A stretch of 7,173 bases of DNA, taken from positions 1 through 7,173 of the forward strand of contig DAIMKZ010000111.1 of NCBI GenBank assembly GCA_036721445.1. Direction: 5' to 3'. Below are positions 1 through 5,971 of the stretch, piece after piece. A program made the position numbers and the translations under genes. This DNA comes from UBA4055 sp036721445 (GTDB taxonomy: Bacteria > UBA4055). The notes under the pieces were generated by a model. It was not told the DNA's origin and did no database searches. It saw nothing but the letters and a program-made list of their open reading frames with translations. The first letter of the stretch is position 1. Each line of letters starts with the position of its first letter.

Positions 1-1432
1 CTTCTTCAGAGATATTTCCGATCATTTTTTCATTGGTCCGTTTAACTGCTTCAGAGAATATTTCAGAGATCATTCTGTCTTTCTCTTCTTCAGTCTCACC
101 GAGAAGGTATTTTTCTTCAAGGGAGATCACTTTCTCTATCGGATATGTCATGAATTCATAGATCTTCTGAGTGTTCTTTCCGTAAGGTTCAGGTTTTCCG
201 TTCTTGAGCGCGTCCTCGAAGGTTTCCAGCCAGTCCGGAGGCGTGTACTTAATATATTCTTCATAGCCGTATTTCTTAAGATAGAGCGGATTCTGCATTC
301 TTCCGTAGCCTGCATTTATCATGACCTCCAGTCTGATCCTTCTTGCCTCGTCGGAATCGTAGAACCGGATGTATTCCCAGGCTGCTCTTCTGACTTTTTC
401 AGGGTCTCTGTCGCCCAGTCCGCCGTTGTTCGACTCGCCTGCGCCCGAAAATATCCCCATCATTCTGCAGTTGATCTCGGAGCCTCTTAAGCCGGTAGGG
501 CCTTTTGGCGGAGGAGCAATTCCCCACAGGTTGGGGTCTATCTCGCCTCCGAGGCGCTTGTCGTCCATGTAACCCATGACCATTCCGAGCCTGCCTTCAT
601 CTCTCGCTTTGCCCCAGTTACCGTCCCTTATTACAAATCCCGTATGCTCGCGGTTGTCCCTGTCCCGCCACTTCGTGGTTATAAGTTTAAGATAGAATTT
701 CATGGAGGCAAGGGCAGGCTCTCCTTCGAACGAGGCGTACCATTCGCCGGTATCTTCATTCTGAAGAACGGCATCCCCGCCCGCGCTCCACAGATAAGTG
801 ATCCAGTCGTAAGCCGCCTGCTGGCCGGCTGCAAGATAGAGTCCGTAAGTACCGTCCTCAGGGTTAGTAAGAGCTTTGGCATAAGTCAGAAGCTCGTCCC
901 AGTCGCGCGGAGGTGTTTCAGGATCAAGTCCGTATCTGTAGAAAAGGTCTTTTCTGTACAGAAGCACACGCACCAGAGTTTCATAAGGCAGCATCCAGTA
1001 ATGCTTTTCTTTATCACCTGCCTTTTTTCTGCGCACTACGGGCATCACAGGATCAGCTATACGGTCTTTGAGTTCATCCCCTTTCATTTCAGCAACGAAT
1101 TCATCTAGAGGGTACAGGAAATCCTTCTCTATATAAGTTGAAGACTGCCTGAAGTTTACATAGATCACATCGGGAGAAACACCGCCGGCAATAGCCATGA
1201 GAGGCCCCGCGTCCATTTCCATATTTTCAAGTTCTATGCCTGAATAAGCCCTCAGCTCAATGTGCGGGAATTTGTTCCTGAACGCTTCCACAACAGCCAT
1301 ATCGGCCCTGTTAAAAGCCTCATTGCTCTTTGGGTCAGGGAGCTTGAAAACCTTAAGTATGACTTTATCTTCGGCGAAGAGGGCCAGCGCGGAAAAGATG
1401 ATGCAGGATATCAGAAAGGTTTTAAATTTCAT
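1..1432 (-). CDS. Extracellular sugar-binding protein of an ABC importer (family 1 solute-binding protein), 3' end missing
   Basis: The frame is open from the ATG at 1432 to the window edge, giving 477 codons with no stop. Residues 1-20 form a Sec signal peptide (charged MKFK, hydrophobic core, likely cleavage after ALFA before ED). A Cys at residue 10 lies inside the core, too early for a lipobox, so a soluble periplasmic protein is more likely than a lipoprotein. The body reads as a family 1 carbohydrate-binding protein: the SPDVIYVNF segment near 86-94, the WMLPYET hinge-like strand near 146-152, the YRKDLFYRYGLDP motif near 159-171 followed by DWDELL, and PPPKGPTG near 307-314. The start shares one base with the stop of the ATPase gene and has no good Shine-Dalgarno sequence, suggesting translational coupling. 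Family members are usually 400-480 residues, so residues 440-477, a charged helix, may be the last helix; a stop just beyond the edge or a C-terminal fusion are both possible. The ligand is inferred from the GH130 neighbour, not visible in the protein. Confidence 0.9.
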   Translation of the reverse strand, partial: MKFKTFLISCIIFSALALFAEDKVILKVFKLPDPKSNEAFNRADMAVVEAFRNKFPHIELRAYSGIELENMEMDAGPLMAIAGGVSPDVIYVNFRQSSTYIEKDFLYPLDEFVAEMKGDELKDRIADPVMPVVRRKKAGDKEKHYWMLPYETLVRVLLYRKDLFYRYGLDPETPPRDWDELLTYAKALTNPEDGTYGLYLAAGQQAAYDWITYLWSAGGDAVLQNEDTGEWYASFEGEPALASMKFYLKLITTKWRDRDNREHTGFVIRDGNWGKARDEGRLGMVMGYMDDKRLGGEIDPNLWGIAPPPKGPTGLRGSEINCRMMGIFSGAGESNNGGLGDRDPEKVRRAAWEYIRFYDSDEARRIRLEVMINAGYGRMQNPLYLKKYGYEEYIKYTPPDWLETFEDALKNGKPEPYGKNTQKIYEFMTYPIEKVISLEEKYLLGETEEEKDRMISEIFSEAVKRTNEKMIGNISEE

Positions 1433-1434
1433 TA
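1430..1434 (-). promoter_or_regulatory. TAATG stop/start overlap, ABC ATPase to solute-binding protein
   Basis: Read on the minus strand, the bases are TAATG: the TAA stop of the ATPase gene and the ATG of the binding-protein gene share one A. Upstream of this ATG the sequence is A-rich (CAGAAAACAGAATTTA) without a GGAG-type site, in contrast to the GGAG sites before other genes here. Termination-reinitiation by the same ribosome is the likely way this gene is translated. Confidence 0.75.
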
Positions 1435-2529
1435 AATTCTGTTTTCTGTTTCAGGATCGAAGAAATGAGCTTTGCTTAAATTGATCTTGAGCGATATTTT
1501 CTGTCCGGGTTCGTAATTCTTTTCCGAGGCCTCAACTCTTGATATGACCTCATGAGTTCCGCATCTGAGGTAGAGGTAGATTTCTGATCCCAGAGGTTCG
1601 ACTACTTCAATTATTCCCTCGATCTCCGGATTTGATGTGTCCTGATATGCGGAAAGCGAGCCGGCATCTTCAGGCCTGAGCCCGAGTATGATCTTTCCGG
1701 AATTCTTTACTTGAGGCCGGATATCCTCACCGAGAGCTATACTGATGCCGTCTTCGGATTTAAAAAAATATCTGCCGTTCTCAGTGCTGATCAGGCCGTC
1801 GAAAAAGTTCATCTGGGGCATACCGATGAATCCGGCTACGAATCTGTTAGCCGGCTTGTTGTAAAGGGTAAGCGGCTCCGCTGCCTGCTGGATAACGCCG
1901 TCCTTCATCACAACGATCCGGTCTCCCATGGTCATGGCCTCTGTCTGATCGTGCGTCACATATATCATCGTCGCGCCGATGATATTGTGCAGCCTCTTTA
2001 TCTCGGTCCTCATCTGAGTCCTTAATTTGGCGTCAAGGTTTGAAAGAGGCTCGTCGAAAAGAAATACTTTCGGCTTACGCACGATCGCTCGTCCTACAGC
2101 CACGCGCTGTCTCTGTCCGCCCGAAAGAGCTTTCGGCTTCCTCTTTAACAGTTCGGTGATCCCGAGTATTTCCGCTGCTTCTTTAACCGACTTCTCTATT
2201 TCCTTCTTCGGCACCTTCCTCAGCTTTAAGCCGAAAGCCATGTTCTCGTAAACTGTCATGTGCGGGTAGAGCGCGTAATTCTGGAACACCATGGCGATGT
2301 CCCTGTCCTTGGGCAGAACATCGTTAACCACTCTGTCTCCGATCGAGACCGTGCCGGAGCTTATCTCTTCAAGTCCCGCGATCATCCGCAGCGTTGTTGA
2401 TTTCCCGCAGCCCGAAGGTCCTACGAAGACCATGAATTCCTTATCTTTGATCTCCAGATCGAAATCTCTGACCGCCGCGTTTCCGCCCTCATAGATCTTT
2501 TTAACGCTCGTTAAAGTAACGCCTGCCAT
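1432..2529 (-). CDS. Sugar ABC transporter ATP-binding protein (MalK/UgpC/MsmK family)
   Basis: This is the nucleotide-binding subunit that powers carbohydrate ABC importers at the inner face of the cytoplasmic membrane. At 365 residues it has the usual length of the family. Visible motifs in order: an A-loop aromatic at Tyr13 (KIYEGG), Walker A GPSGCGKST at 37-45, Q-loop Gln83 (VFQNYALYPHMTV), signature LSGGQ at 135-139, Walker B VFLFDEP at 155-161 with catalytic Glu160, D-loop SNLD at 163-166 and switch His193 (YVTHDQTEAM). The FIGMPQMNFF segment near 235-244 leads into the C-terminal OB-fold (MOBE/TOBE) domain, with LGLRPED near 283-289, which marks the MalK-type subgroup rather than other ABC classes. 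All catalytic residues are intact. It overlaps GH130 upstream and the binding protein downstream by one base each, so it is probably dedicated to this importer. MalK, UgpC and MsmK cannot be told apart by sequence alone, hence no symbol. Confidence 0.96.
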   Translation of the reverse strand: MAGVTLTSVKKIYEGGNAAVRDFDLEIKDKEFMVFVGPSGCGKSTTLRMIAGLEEISSGTVSIGDRVVNDVLPKDRDIAMVFQNYALYPHMTVYENMAFGLKLRKVPKKEIEKSVKEAAEILGITELLKRKPKALSGGQRQRVAVGRAIVRKPKVFLFDEPLSNLDAKLRTQMRTEIKRLHNIIGATMIYVTHDQTEAMTMGDRIVVMKDGVIQQAAEPLTLYNKPANRFVAGFIGMPQMNFFDGLISTENGRYFFKSEDGISIALGEDIRPQVKNSGKIILGLRPEDAGSLSAYQDTSNPEIEGIIEVVEPLGSEIYLYLRCGTHEVISRVEASEKNYEPGQKISLKINLSKAHFFDPETENRI

Positions 2530-2531
2530 TA
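2527..2531 (-). promoter_or_regulatory. TAATG stop/start overlap, GH130 to ABC ATPase
   Basis: The minus strand reads TAATG, so the GH130 stop TAA and the ATPase start ATG share one base. Only a weak GGA lies 7 bases before the start (TGGATATCTA), so translation of the ATPase probably depends on ribosomes finishing GH130. Confidence 0.7.
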
Positions 2532-3473
2532 GATATCCATATAATTTATAAGTTCGTCAACTGTCGTGAACGCGAGTGCGGTCACTGTGTCGGCGGCTCC
2601 GTAATAGACTGCGATCCTGCCTTTATCATCATGTAAAGCCGCACACGGGAAGACCACGTTCGGAACGTCGCCGACACATTCGTAATATTCCCAGGGCGCG
2701 AGGATAAAGTTCTTCGTTCTCTTCAGAATTTTCCACGGCTGCTTCAGGTCTAGTAAGGCTGCTCCCATGCTGTACACATAACCGTTGCAGGAGGTCAGAA
2801 CTCCGTGATAGACCAGAAGCCAGCCGTGTTCCGTTTCTATAGGAACGGGACCCGTGCCGACCTTGGTGCTCTGCCACCCGTCGTTTACCGTACCCATCAC
2901 ATGCCTGTGCTTCCCCCAGTATGTCAGGTCTGGGCTTTCGGAATAAAATATGTCGCCGAAGGCAGTATGTCCGGTATCGCTCGGTCTTGAAAGCATAGCA
3001 TATTTGCCATTTATCTTCTTAGGGAACAGAACTCCGTTCCTGTTGTAAGGAAGAAAAGCGTTCTCGAGCTGATAGAATTTTTTAAAATCTTTCGTGTAGC
3101 CTACACCTATCGTAGGTCCGTGATAGCCGTTGCACCATGTCACATAATAAATATCGCCTATCTTTGTAACTCGCGGATCGTAGGCATAAACAAAATTTCC
3201 GATCTCTTCATTATCACAGATGAACTTTATCGGTTCTTCACTGATAGCCCAGTTTATACCGTCCTTAGAGAATCCCGAATGTATTCTCATCTGTCTCGCT
3301 CTGTTGTCGCATCTGAAAACTCCGGCGAAACCGTCCTTGTAAGGCACAGCCGCGCTGTTAAAAATGCTGTTCGAGTTATTCAGCTGATCACGCCTGATTA
3401 TAGGATTCTTCGAGAACCGCCAGACAGGTCCGTTGAAGTCCTTTGGTTTATCTTCCCATGGTATATTTATCAT
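2529..3473 (-). CDS. GH130 beta-mannoside phosphorylase (probably subfamily 2)
   Basis: GH130 enzymes cleave beta-mannosides with inorganic phosphate, releasing alpha-mannose-1-phosphate. The 314-residue protein has no signal peptide, so it acts in the cytoplasm on imported sugars. The catalytic Asp is Asp99 in YAYDPRV. Residues that I recall lining the active site of the GH130_2 enzyme UhgbMP fall in register with a small constant offset: Asn39-Ser40, Arg54, Arg60, Tyr98, Arg145-Asn146, His169, Lys204, Tyr234 and Asp295. Retention of Arg145 and Lys204, expected to help bind phosphate, argues for a phosphorylase rather than one of the GH130 hydrolases. The length also suits subfamily 2, whose known members act on beta-1,4-mannooligosaccharides or Man-beta-1,4-GlcNAc; which of these is the substrate cannot be read here. 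The start has a good site (GGAG, 5 bases, ATG). It is the first of three overlapping genes, followed by a sugar ABC ATPase and binding protein, fitting import followed by phosphorolysis. The family call is strong; the subfamily rests on remembered residue positions. Confidence 0.93.
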   Translation of the reverse strand: MINIPWEDKPKDFNGPVWRFSKNPIIRRDQLNNSNSIFNSAAVPYKDGFAGVFRCDNRARQMRIHSGFSKDGINWAISEEPIKFICDNEEIGNFVYAYDPRVTKIGDIYYVTWCNGYHGPTIGVGYTKDFKKFYQLENAFLPYNRNGVLFPKKINGKYAMLSRPSDTGHTAFGDIFYSESPDLTYWGKHRHVMGTVNDGWQSTKVGTGPVPIETEHGWLLVYHGVLTSCNGYVYSMGAALLDLKQPWKILKRTKNFILAPWEYYECVGDVPNVVFPCAALHDDKGRIAVYYGAADTVTALAFTTVDELINYMDI

Positions 3474-3500
3474 AAATACTCCAAAATTTCGATTGATAAT

Positions 3501-4634
3501 TCAAATGTTAGTTATGAAAATATTCTTTTTATACTCATAGCTTTCATCAACAGGGGCGACTATATAAACCTGTTCTTTTTCGGCCCCGAGGTCCTTGATT
3601 ATTTCATAAAATCCTCTTGAAGGTGAGGGCGATCTTGAGAATTTAAATTCATATATTTTCCGTTGCATCCCTTTTGTAAGGATCAGGTCAACTTCCGCGC
3701 CGTTGGATGTTTTAATGAAATACGGTTTAAAACCCGGATTGGCGGCAGTAATATTCTCGATGGCATAACCTTCCCAGGAAGCACCGAGAGAGGGGTGAGC
3801 AAGAAGATCGTCAAAAGTCTCAATGCCCAGAAGTGAATGAAGAATTCCGCTGTCCCTTATATAGACCTTCGGAGATTTCACCAGCCTTTTTTTAAAATTC
3901 GCTTCGTAAGGCGGAAGAAGCCTTATCATATAGGTCTGTTCGAGTATGGAAATGTATTTTTTTACAGTCTGCTGAGAAACATCGATCACCCCTGCGATCT
4001 TGCTGTAATTTATCTCCTGACCGTGATAGTGCGATAACAGCCTCCAGAGCTTGTCCATTAAAGGCACAGGTATAGAGAATCCGAGTTTCGGGATGTCCCT
4101 TTCAAGATATGATCTGATAAAATCTTCCCTCCATTCGAAGCTGAGCGTATCTTCTTCAGATAGGAGACTATCCGGAAATCCTCCCTTAAGAAGATGTTCA
4201 CGCCATTCTGTAAAACCCTTAATTTCATTATATAAAAGAGGTGTAAGATCAGTATAGGATATTCTGCCTGCCAAAGATTCGCTGCTCTGCCTGATCAGGT
4301 CTCTTGAAGCTGAACCTAGAATAAGGAATCTGCCGTTCTTTCTGTATTCGTCAATTTCAGAGCGCAAAAATGAAAATAATTCCGGAACAAGCTGTATTTC
4401 ATCCAAACATACGAGCTCGTCTCTGTGTTTTTCAAAGAATATCTCCGGTTCTTTCAGCTTGTTGAGATCAGATTTTTTCTGGAGATCGAGATATACCGAT
4501 CTGTAGCCGGACAGGATATTTTTTGCAAGTGTGGTTTTGCCGCATTGTCTGGCTCCGAGTATAGCGACAGCAGGAGAATTATTGAGCTTAGAAATGATCT
4601 TATTACTCATTATTCTGTCAACATATCCATGCAT
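3501..4634 (-). CDS. AAA_14 / DUF4143 ATPase with C-terminal PD-(D/E)XK-like domain
   Basis: This 377-residue protein belongs to the widespread, poorly understood ATP-binding DUF4143 family. Visible parts: Walker A GARQCGKTT at 27-35; Walker B LVCLDEIQ at 74-81; a sensor-type strand FLILGSAS at 103-110; the ESLAGR segment at 119-124, typical of the family; LERDIPKLG at 177-185; and a winged-helix-like stretch at about 207-240 (INYSKIAGVIDVSQQTVKKYI). The end resembles a restriction-endonuclease fold, with Glu288 or Glu293 (WEGYAIENI), Asp316 (GAEVDLIL) and Glu329-x-Lys331 (YEFKFS). All key residues are present, so it looks functional. No signal peptide or membrane segment is seen. The start has a good ribosome site (AGGAG, 8 bases, ATG). 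Its G+C looks lower (about 40% by eye) than the ABC ATPase gene (near 50%), and nothing ties it to sugar use, so recent acquisition is plausible. It ends only 27 bp before GH130 and may be co-transcribed with it. The biological role of the family is unknown. Confidence 0.92.
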   Translation of the reverse strand: MHGYVDRIMSNKIISKLNNSPAVAILGARQCGKTTLAKNILSGYRSVYLDLQKKSDLNKLKEPEIFFEKHRDELVCLDEIQLVPELFSFLRSEIDEYRKNGRFLILGSASRDLIRQSSESLAGRISYTDLTPLLYNEIKGFTEWREHLLKGGFPDSLLSEEDTLSFEWREDFIRSYLERDIPKLGFSIPVPLMDKLWRLLSHYHGQEINYSKIAGVIDVSQQTVKKYISILEQTYMIRLLPPYEANFKKRLVKSPKVYIRDSGILHSLLGIETFDDLLAHPSLGASWEGYAIENITAANPGFKPYFIKTSNGAEVDLILTKGMQRKIYEFKFSRSPSPSRGFYEIIKDLGAEKEQVYIVAPVDESYEYKKNIFITNI

Positions 4635-4735
4635 ATTAGAAACTCCTGTTTAGAAATTACATGGATAATTTAATGAAATTACATTATTGGTGCAAGTGTT
4701 TTTTAAAGAATTGTATAAATGTAAAAATATCATTT
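4635..4735 (-). promoter_or_regulatory. AT-rich intergenic region with candidate promoter for the DUF4143 ATPase
   Basis: These 101 bases separate the CBM9-like gene stop from the ATPase start. They are strongly AT-rich, and no GC-rich hairpin with a T run, which would end transcription from the CBM9-like gene, is apparent. On the minus strand TTGCAC, a 17-base spacer and TAAATT make a weak sigma-70-like pair (three and four of six consensus bases), and AGGAG lies 8 bases before the ATG. The promoter call is tentative; read-through from the upstream gene is equally possible. Confidence 0.35.
4653..4684. repeat. 10-bp direct repeat GAAATTACAT, two copies 22 bp apart
   Basis: Exact copies of GAAATTACAT (plus-strand reading) start at 4653 and 4675, a centre-to-centre spacing of 22 bp, close to two helical turns. 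They flank the candidate -10 box of the DUF4143 ATPase gene. This arrangement would suit a regulator binding one face of the DNA, but in such AT-rich sequence a chance match is a real possibility. Confidence 0.5.
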
Positions 4736-5863
4736 TTATTTTTTCCAGACCTTTCCGTCTTCTTTTATAAGTACTTTCCTGGATCCTGTTTTTCTGCTTT
4801 CCATTGATATTATGTAACAATTCCCGAATACATGCATCTCCGGTTCCGCGTAAGGAAAGTTCTCAGGAAAGTGATCGTTCATGTTCTCGATATTCAGTGC
4901 TTTATAAAGTTCTTTAAGGTCACGCGGGTGAACGCCGGTATCCTCTTTTGTGTATTTCATGCCGTAATACAGTTGTCTTAATAGCCATTCTGCGGTCGTT
5001 TCAGAATTTTCCTGTTCGGTGTAACTGAATCGGTCTCCGTATGAGGAAGAAGCTGTGCCTGCGAACCTGACATTTCCCCACATTTCCGGATAGTGCATCG
5101 CGATCAGACCCTGCGGCGACCAGACCCAGTTGTGTTCAGGCGTATCCGGCTTTTTAACATAGCTGTAAGCCTGAATTTCAGTCTCCCACTGAACTCTTGA
5201 AAAATTGACTTTCCATATCTCTCCGTCTTTTGGAGGGCCGGGATGACCTGCGCATTCTTCAAGCACTTTCCAGGGTATAGCGACTTCGATGCTCCAGCCT
5301 TCGTCGGTATCAGACGGGTCGTTAAGCGTTCCCCGGATGTCTAGAGCGTATTTTATGTCTCTGACATCCCATGCGTCAACAGCGTGCCCGTTGTCCCTGT
5401 ACGGCTTCGTCAGCAGAAGGTCCCAGAGCGTTCCGTGAGCGTTGAATTCCAGTTCGTAGTAATTATGCGTGTCCCCGTCAGGATCTATAAAGATCTCGAA
5501 ATCATTGTCGAAATAAACTACAGCGTCCCGTTCTGTCAGGGTCGCCCACAGGTGAGGTTCCTCCATGTCAGCGAAAAAGTACATGTATTCTTCATCCCAG
5601 AGCATTTTAACGCGGGTCTTAAGGTAAGGTTCAGGCTTGAGTTCTCCTTCTATATCGGTGAAGAGACCCGTCCACGGTGCATTCTGCCAGGACTGCTCAT
5701 CAGCCTTACCGTCGATATTAATATGTCCGTCAGTCCGATGACAAAGGTAGTTCTCGGGCGAAAAGACGGCCTTCGGTACGGGCCAGTTCTTTTCCTTCAC
5801 AAGATTTTCCGGAGGGAATGCGTACAAGTTGAATAAAGCCAGGAGGATGATCAGTACTTTCAT
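4736..5863 (-). CDS. Secreted carbohydrate-binding family 9-like (CBM9-like) protein
   Basis: The 375-residue protein starts with a short signal peptide (MKVLIILLALFNLYA, likely cleaved after Ala15). Residues about 42-268 read as a CBM9-like beta-sandwich: DGHINIDGKADEQSW at 45-59, the usual opening of this fold; VKMLWDEEYMYFFADMEEP near 85-103; FDNDFEIFIDPDGD near 118-131; YYELEFNAHGTLWD near 135-148; EGWSIEVAIPW near 188-198; WKVNFSRVQW near 217-226; and the closing HNWVWSPQGLIAMHYPEMWGNV near 244-265. Such proteins are exported and are thought to bind polysaccharides; no catalytic motif is visible. Residues about 287-375 form a separate module, a long helix then strands, discussed as a finding. 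The start is supported by GGAG 6 bases before the ATG and by the signal peptide. It is the first minus-strand gene, reading away from the divergent lipoprotein gene and towards the mannoside operon, which suggests but does not prove a shared role in glycan use. Its ligand is unknown. Confidence 0.87.
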   Translation of the reverse strand: MKVLIILLALFNLYAFPPENLVKEKNWPVPKAVFSPENYLCHRTDGHINIDGKADEQSWQNAPWTGLFTDIEGELKPEPYLKTRVKMLWDEEYMYFFADMEEPHLWATLTERDAVVYFDNDFEIFIDPDGDTHNYYELEFNAHGTLWDLLLTKPYRDNGHAVDAWDVRDIKYALDIRGTLNDPSDTDEGWSIEVAIPWKVLEECAGHPGPPKDGEIWKVNFSRVQWETEIQAYSYVKKPDTPEHNWVWSPQGLIAMHYPEMWGNVRFAGTASSSYGDRFSYTEQENSETTAEWLLRQLYYGMKYTKEDTGVHPRDLKELYKALNIENMNDHFPENFPYAEPEMHVFGNCYIISMESRKTGSRKVLIKEDGKVWKK

Positions 5864-5971
5864 GTTTAGCTCCAGTGGAATTGAGACTACCGAATTTGAT
5901 GAATTTTATCATTGAAATCAAGAATAAATTTTTTTTTATTCCGTTAACTTTTTAAAAAACGGAGAAAAACT
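5864..5971. promoter_or_regulatory. Divergent intergenic region with promoters for the CBM9-like and beta-propeller genes
   Basis: These 108 bp lie between two genes that read away from each other, so both must have their promoters here or inside the opposite gene. On the plus strand TTGAAA (5912-5917), 17 bases, TTTATT (5935-5940) is a plausible sigma-70-type pair for the lipoprotein gene, with GGAG at 5961-5964, 7 bases before its ATG. On the minus strand TAAAAT (complement of 5903-5908) is a possible -10 for the CBM9-like gene, without a convincing -35. A run of nine T lies at 5929-5937. That promoters lie here is likely; the exact boxes are tentative. Confidence 0.45.

Noticed and set aside
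644..1108. Plus-strand open frame of 154 codons
   Set aside because: It lies wholly opposite the solute-binding protein, whose signal peptide and family motifs are clear; the plus-strand translation has no recognisable motif.
3120..3620. Plus-strand open frame of 166 codons spanning the GH130 start and the end of the DUF4143 gene
   Set aside because: It is antisense to two well-supported genes, crosses their boundary and shows no recognisable domain.
3501..4634. DUF4143 ATPase as part of an anti-phage or toxin-antitoxin system
   Set aside because: No partner gene such as a toxin, antitoxin, methylase or second nuclease lies next to it; its neighbours are a secreted sugar-binding protein and a mannoside phosphorylase.
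5384..5836. Plus-strand open frame of 150 codons
   Set aside because: It is antisense to the CBM9-like gene, which has a signal peptide, a ribosome site and family motifs.
5923..5940. AATAAA / TTTATT symmetrical arms around a T run
   Set aside because: The stem is made only of A-T pairs and follows from base composition; it would be unstable.
5941..5962. Inverted repeat CCGTT ... AACGG just upstream of the lipoprotein start
   Set aside because: The arms are only 5 bp with a 12-base AT-rich interior and it directly abuts the ribosome site; too weak to call an operator or a leader hairpin.
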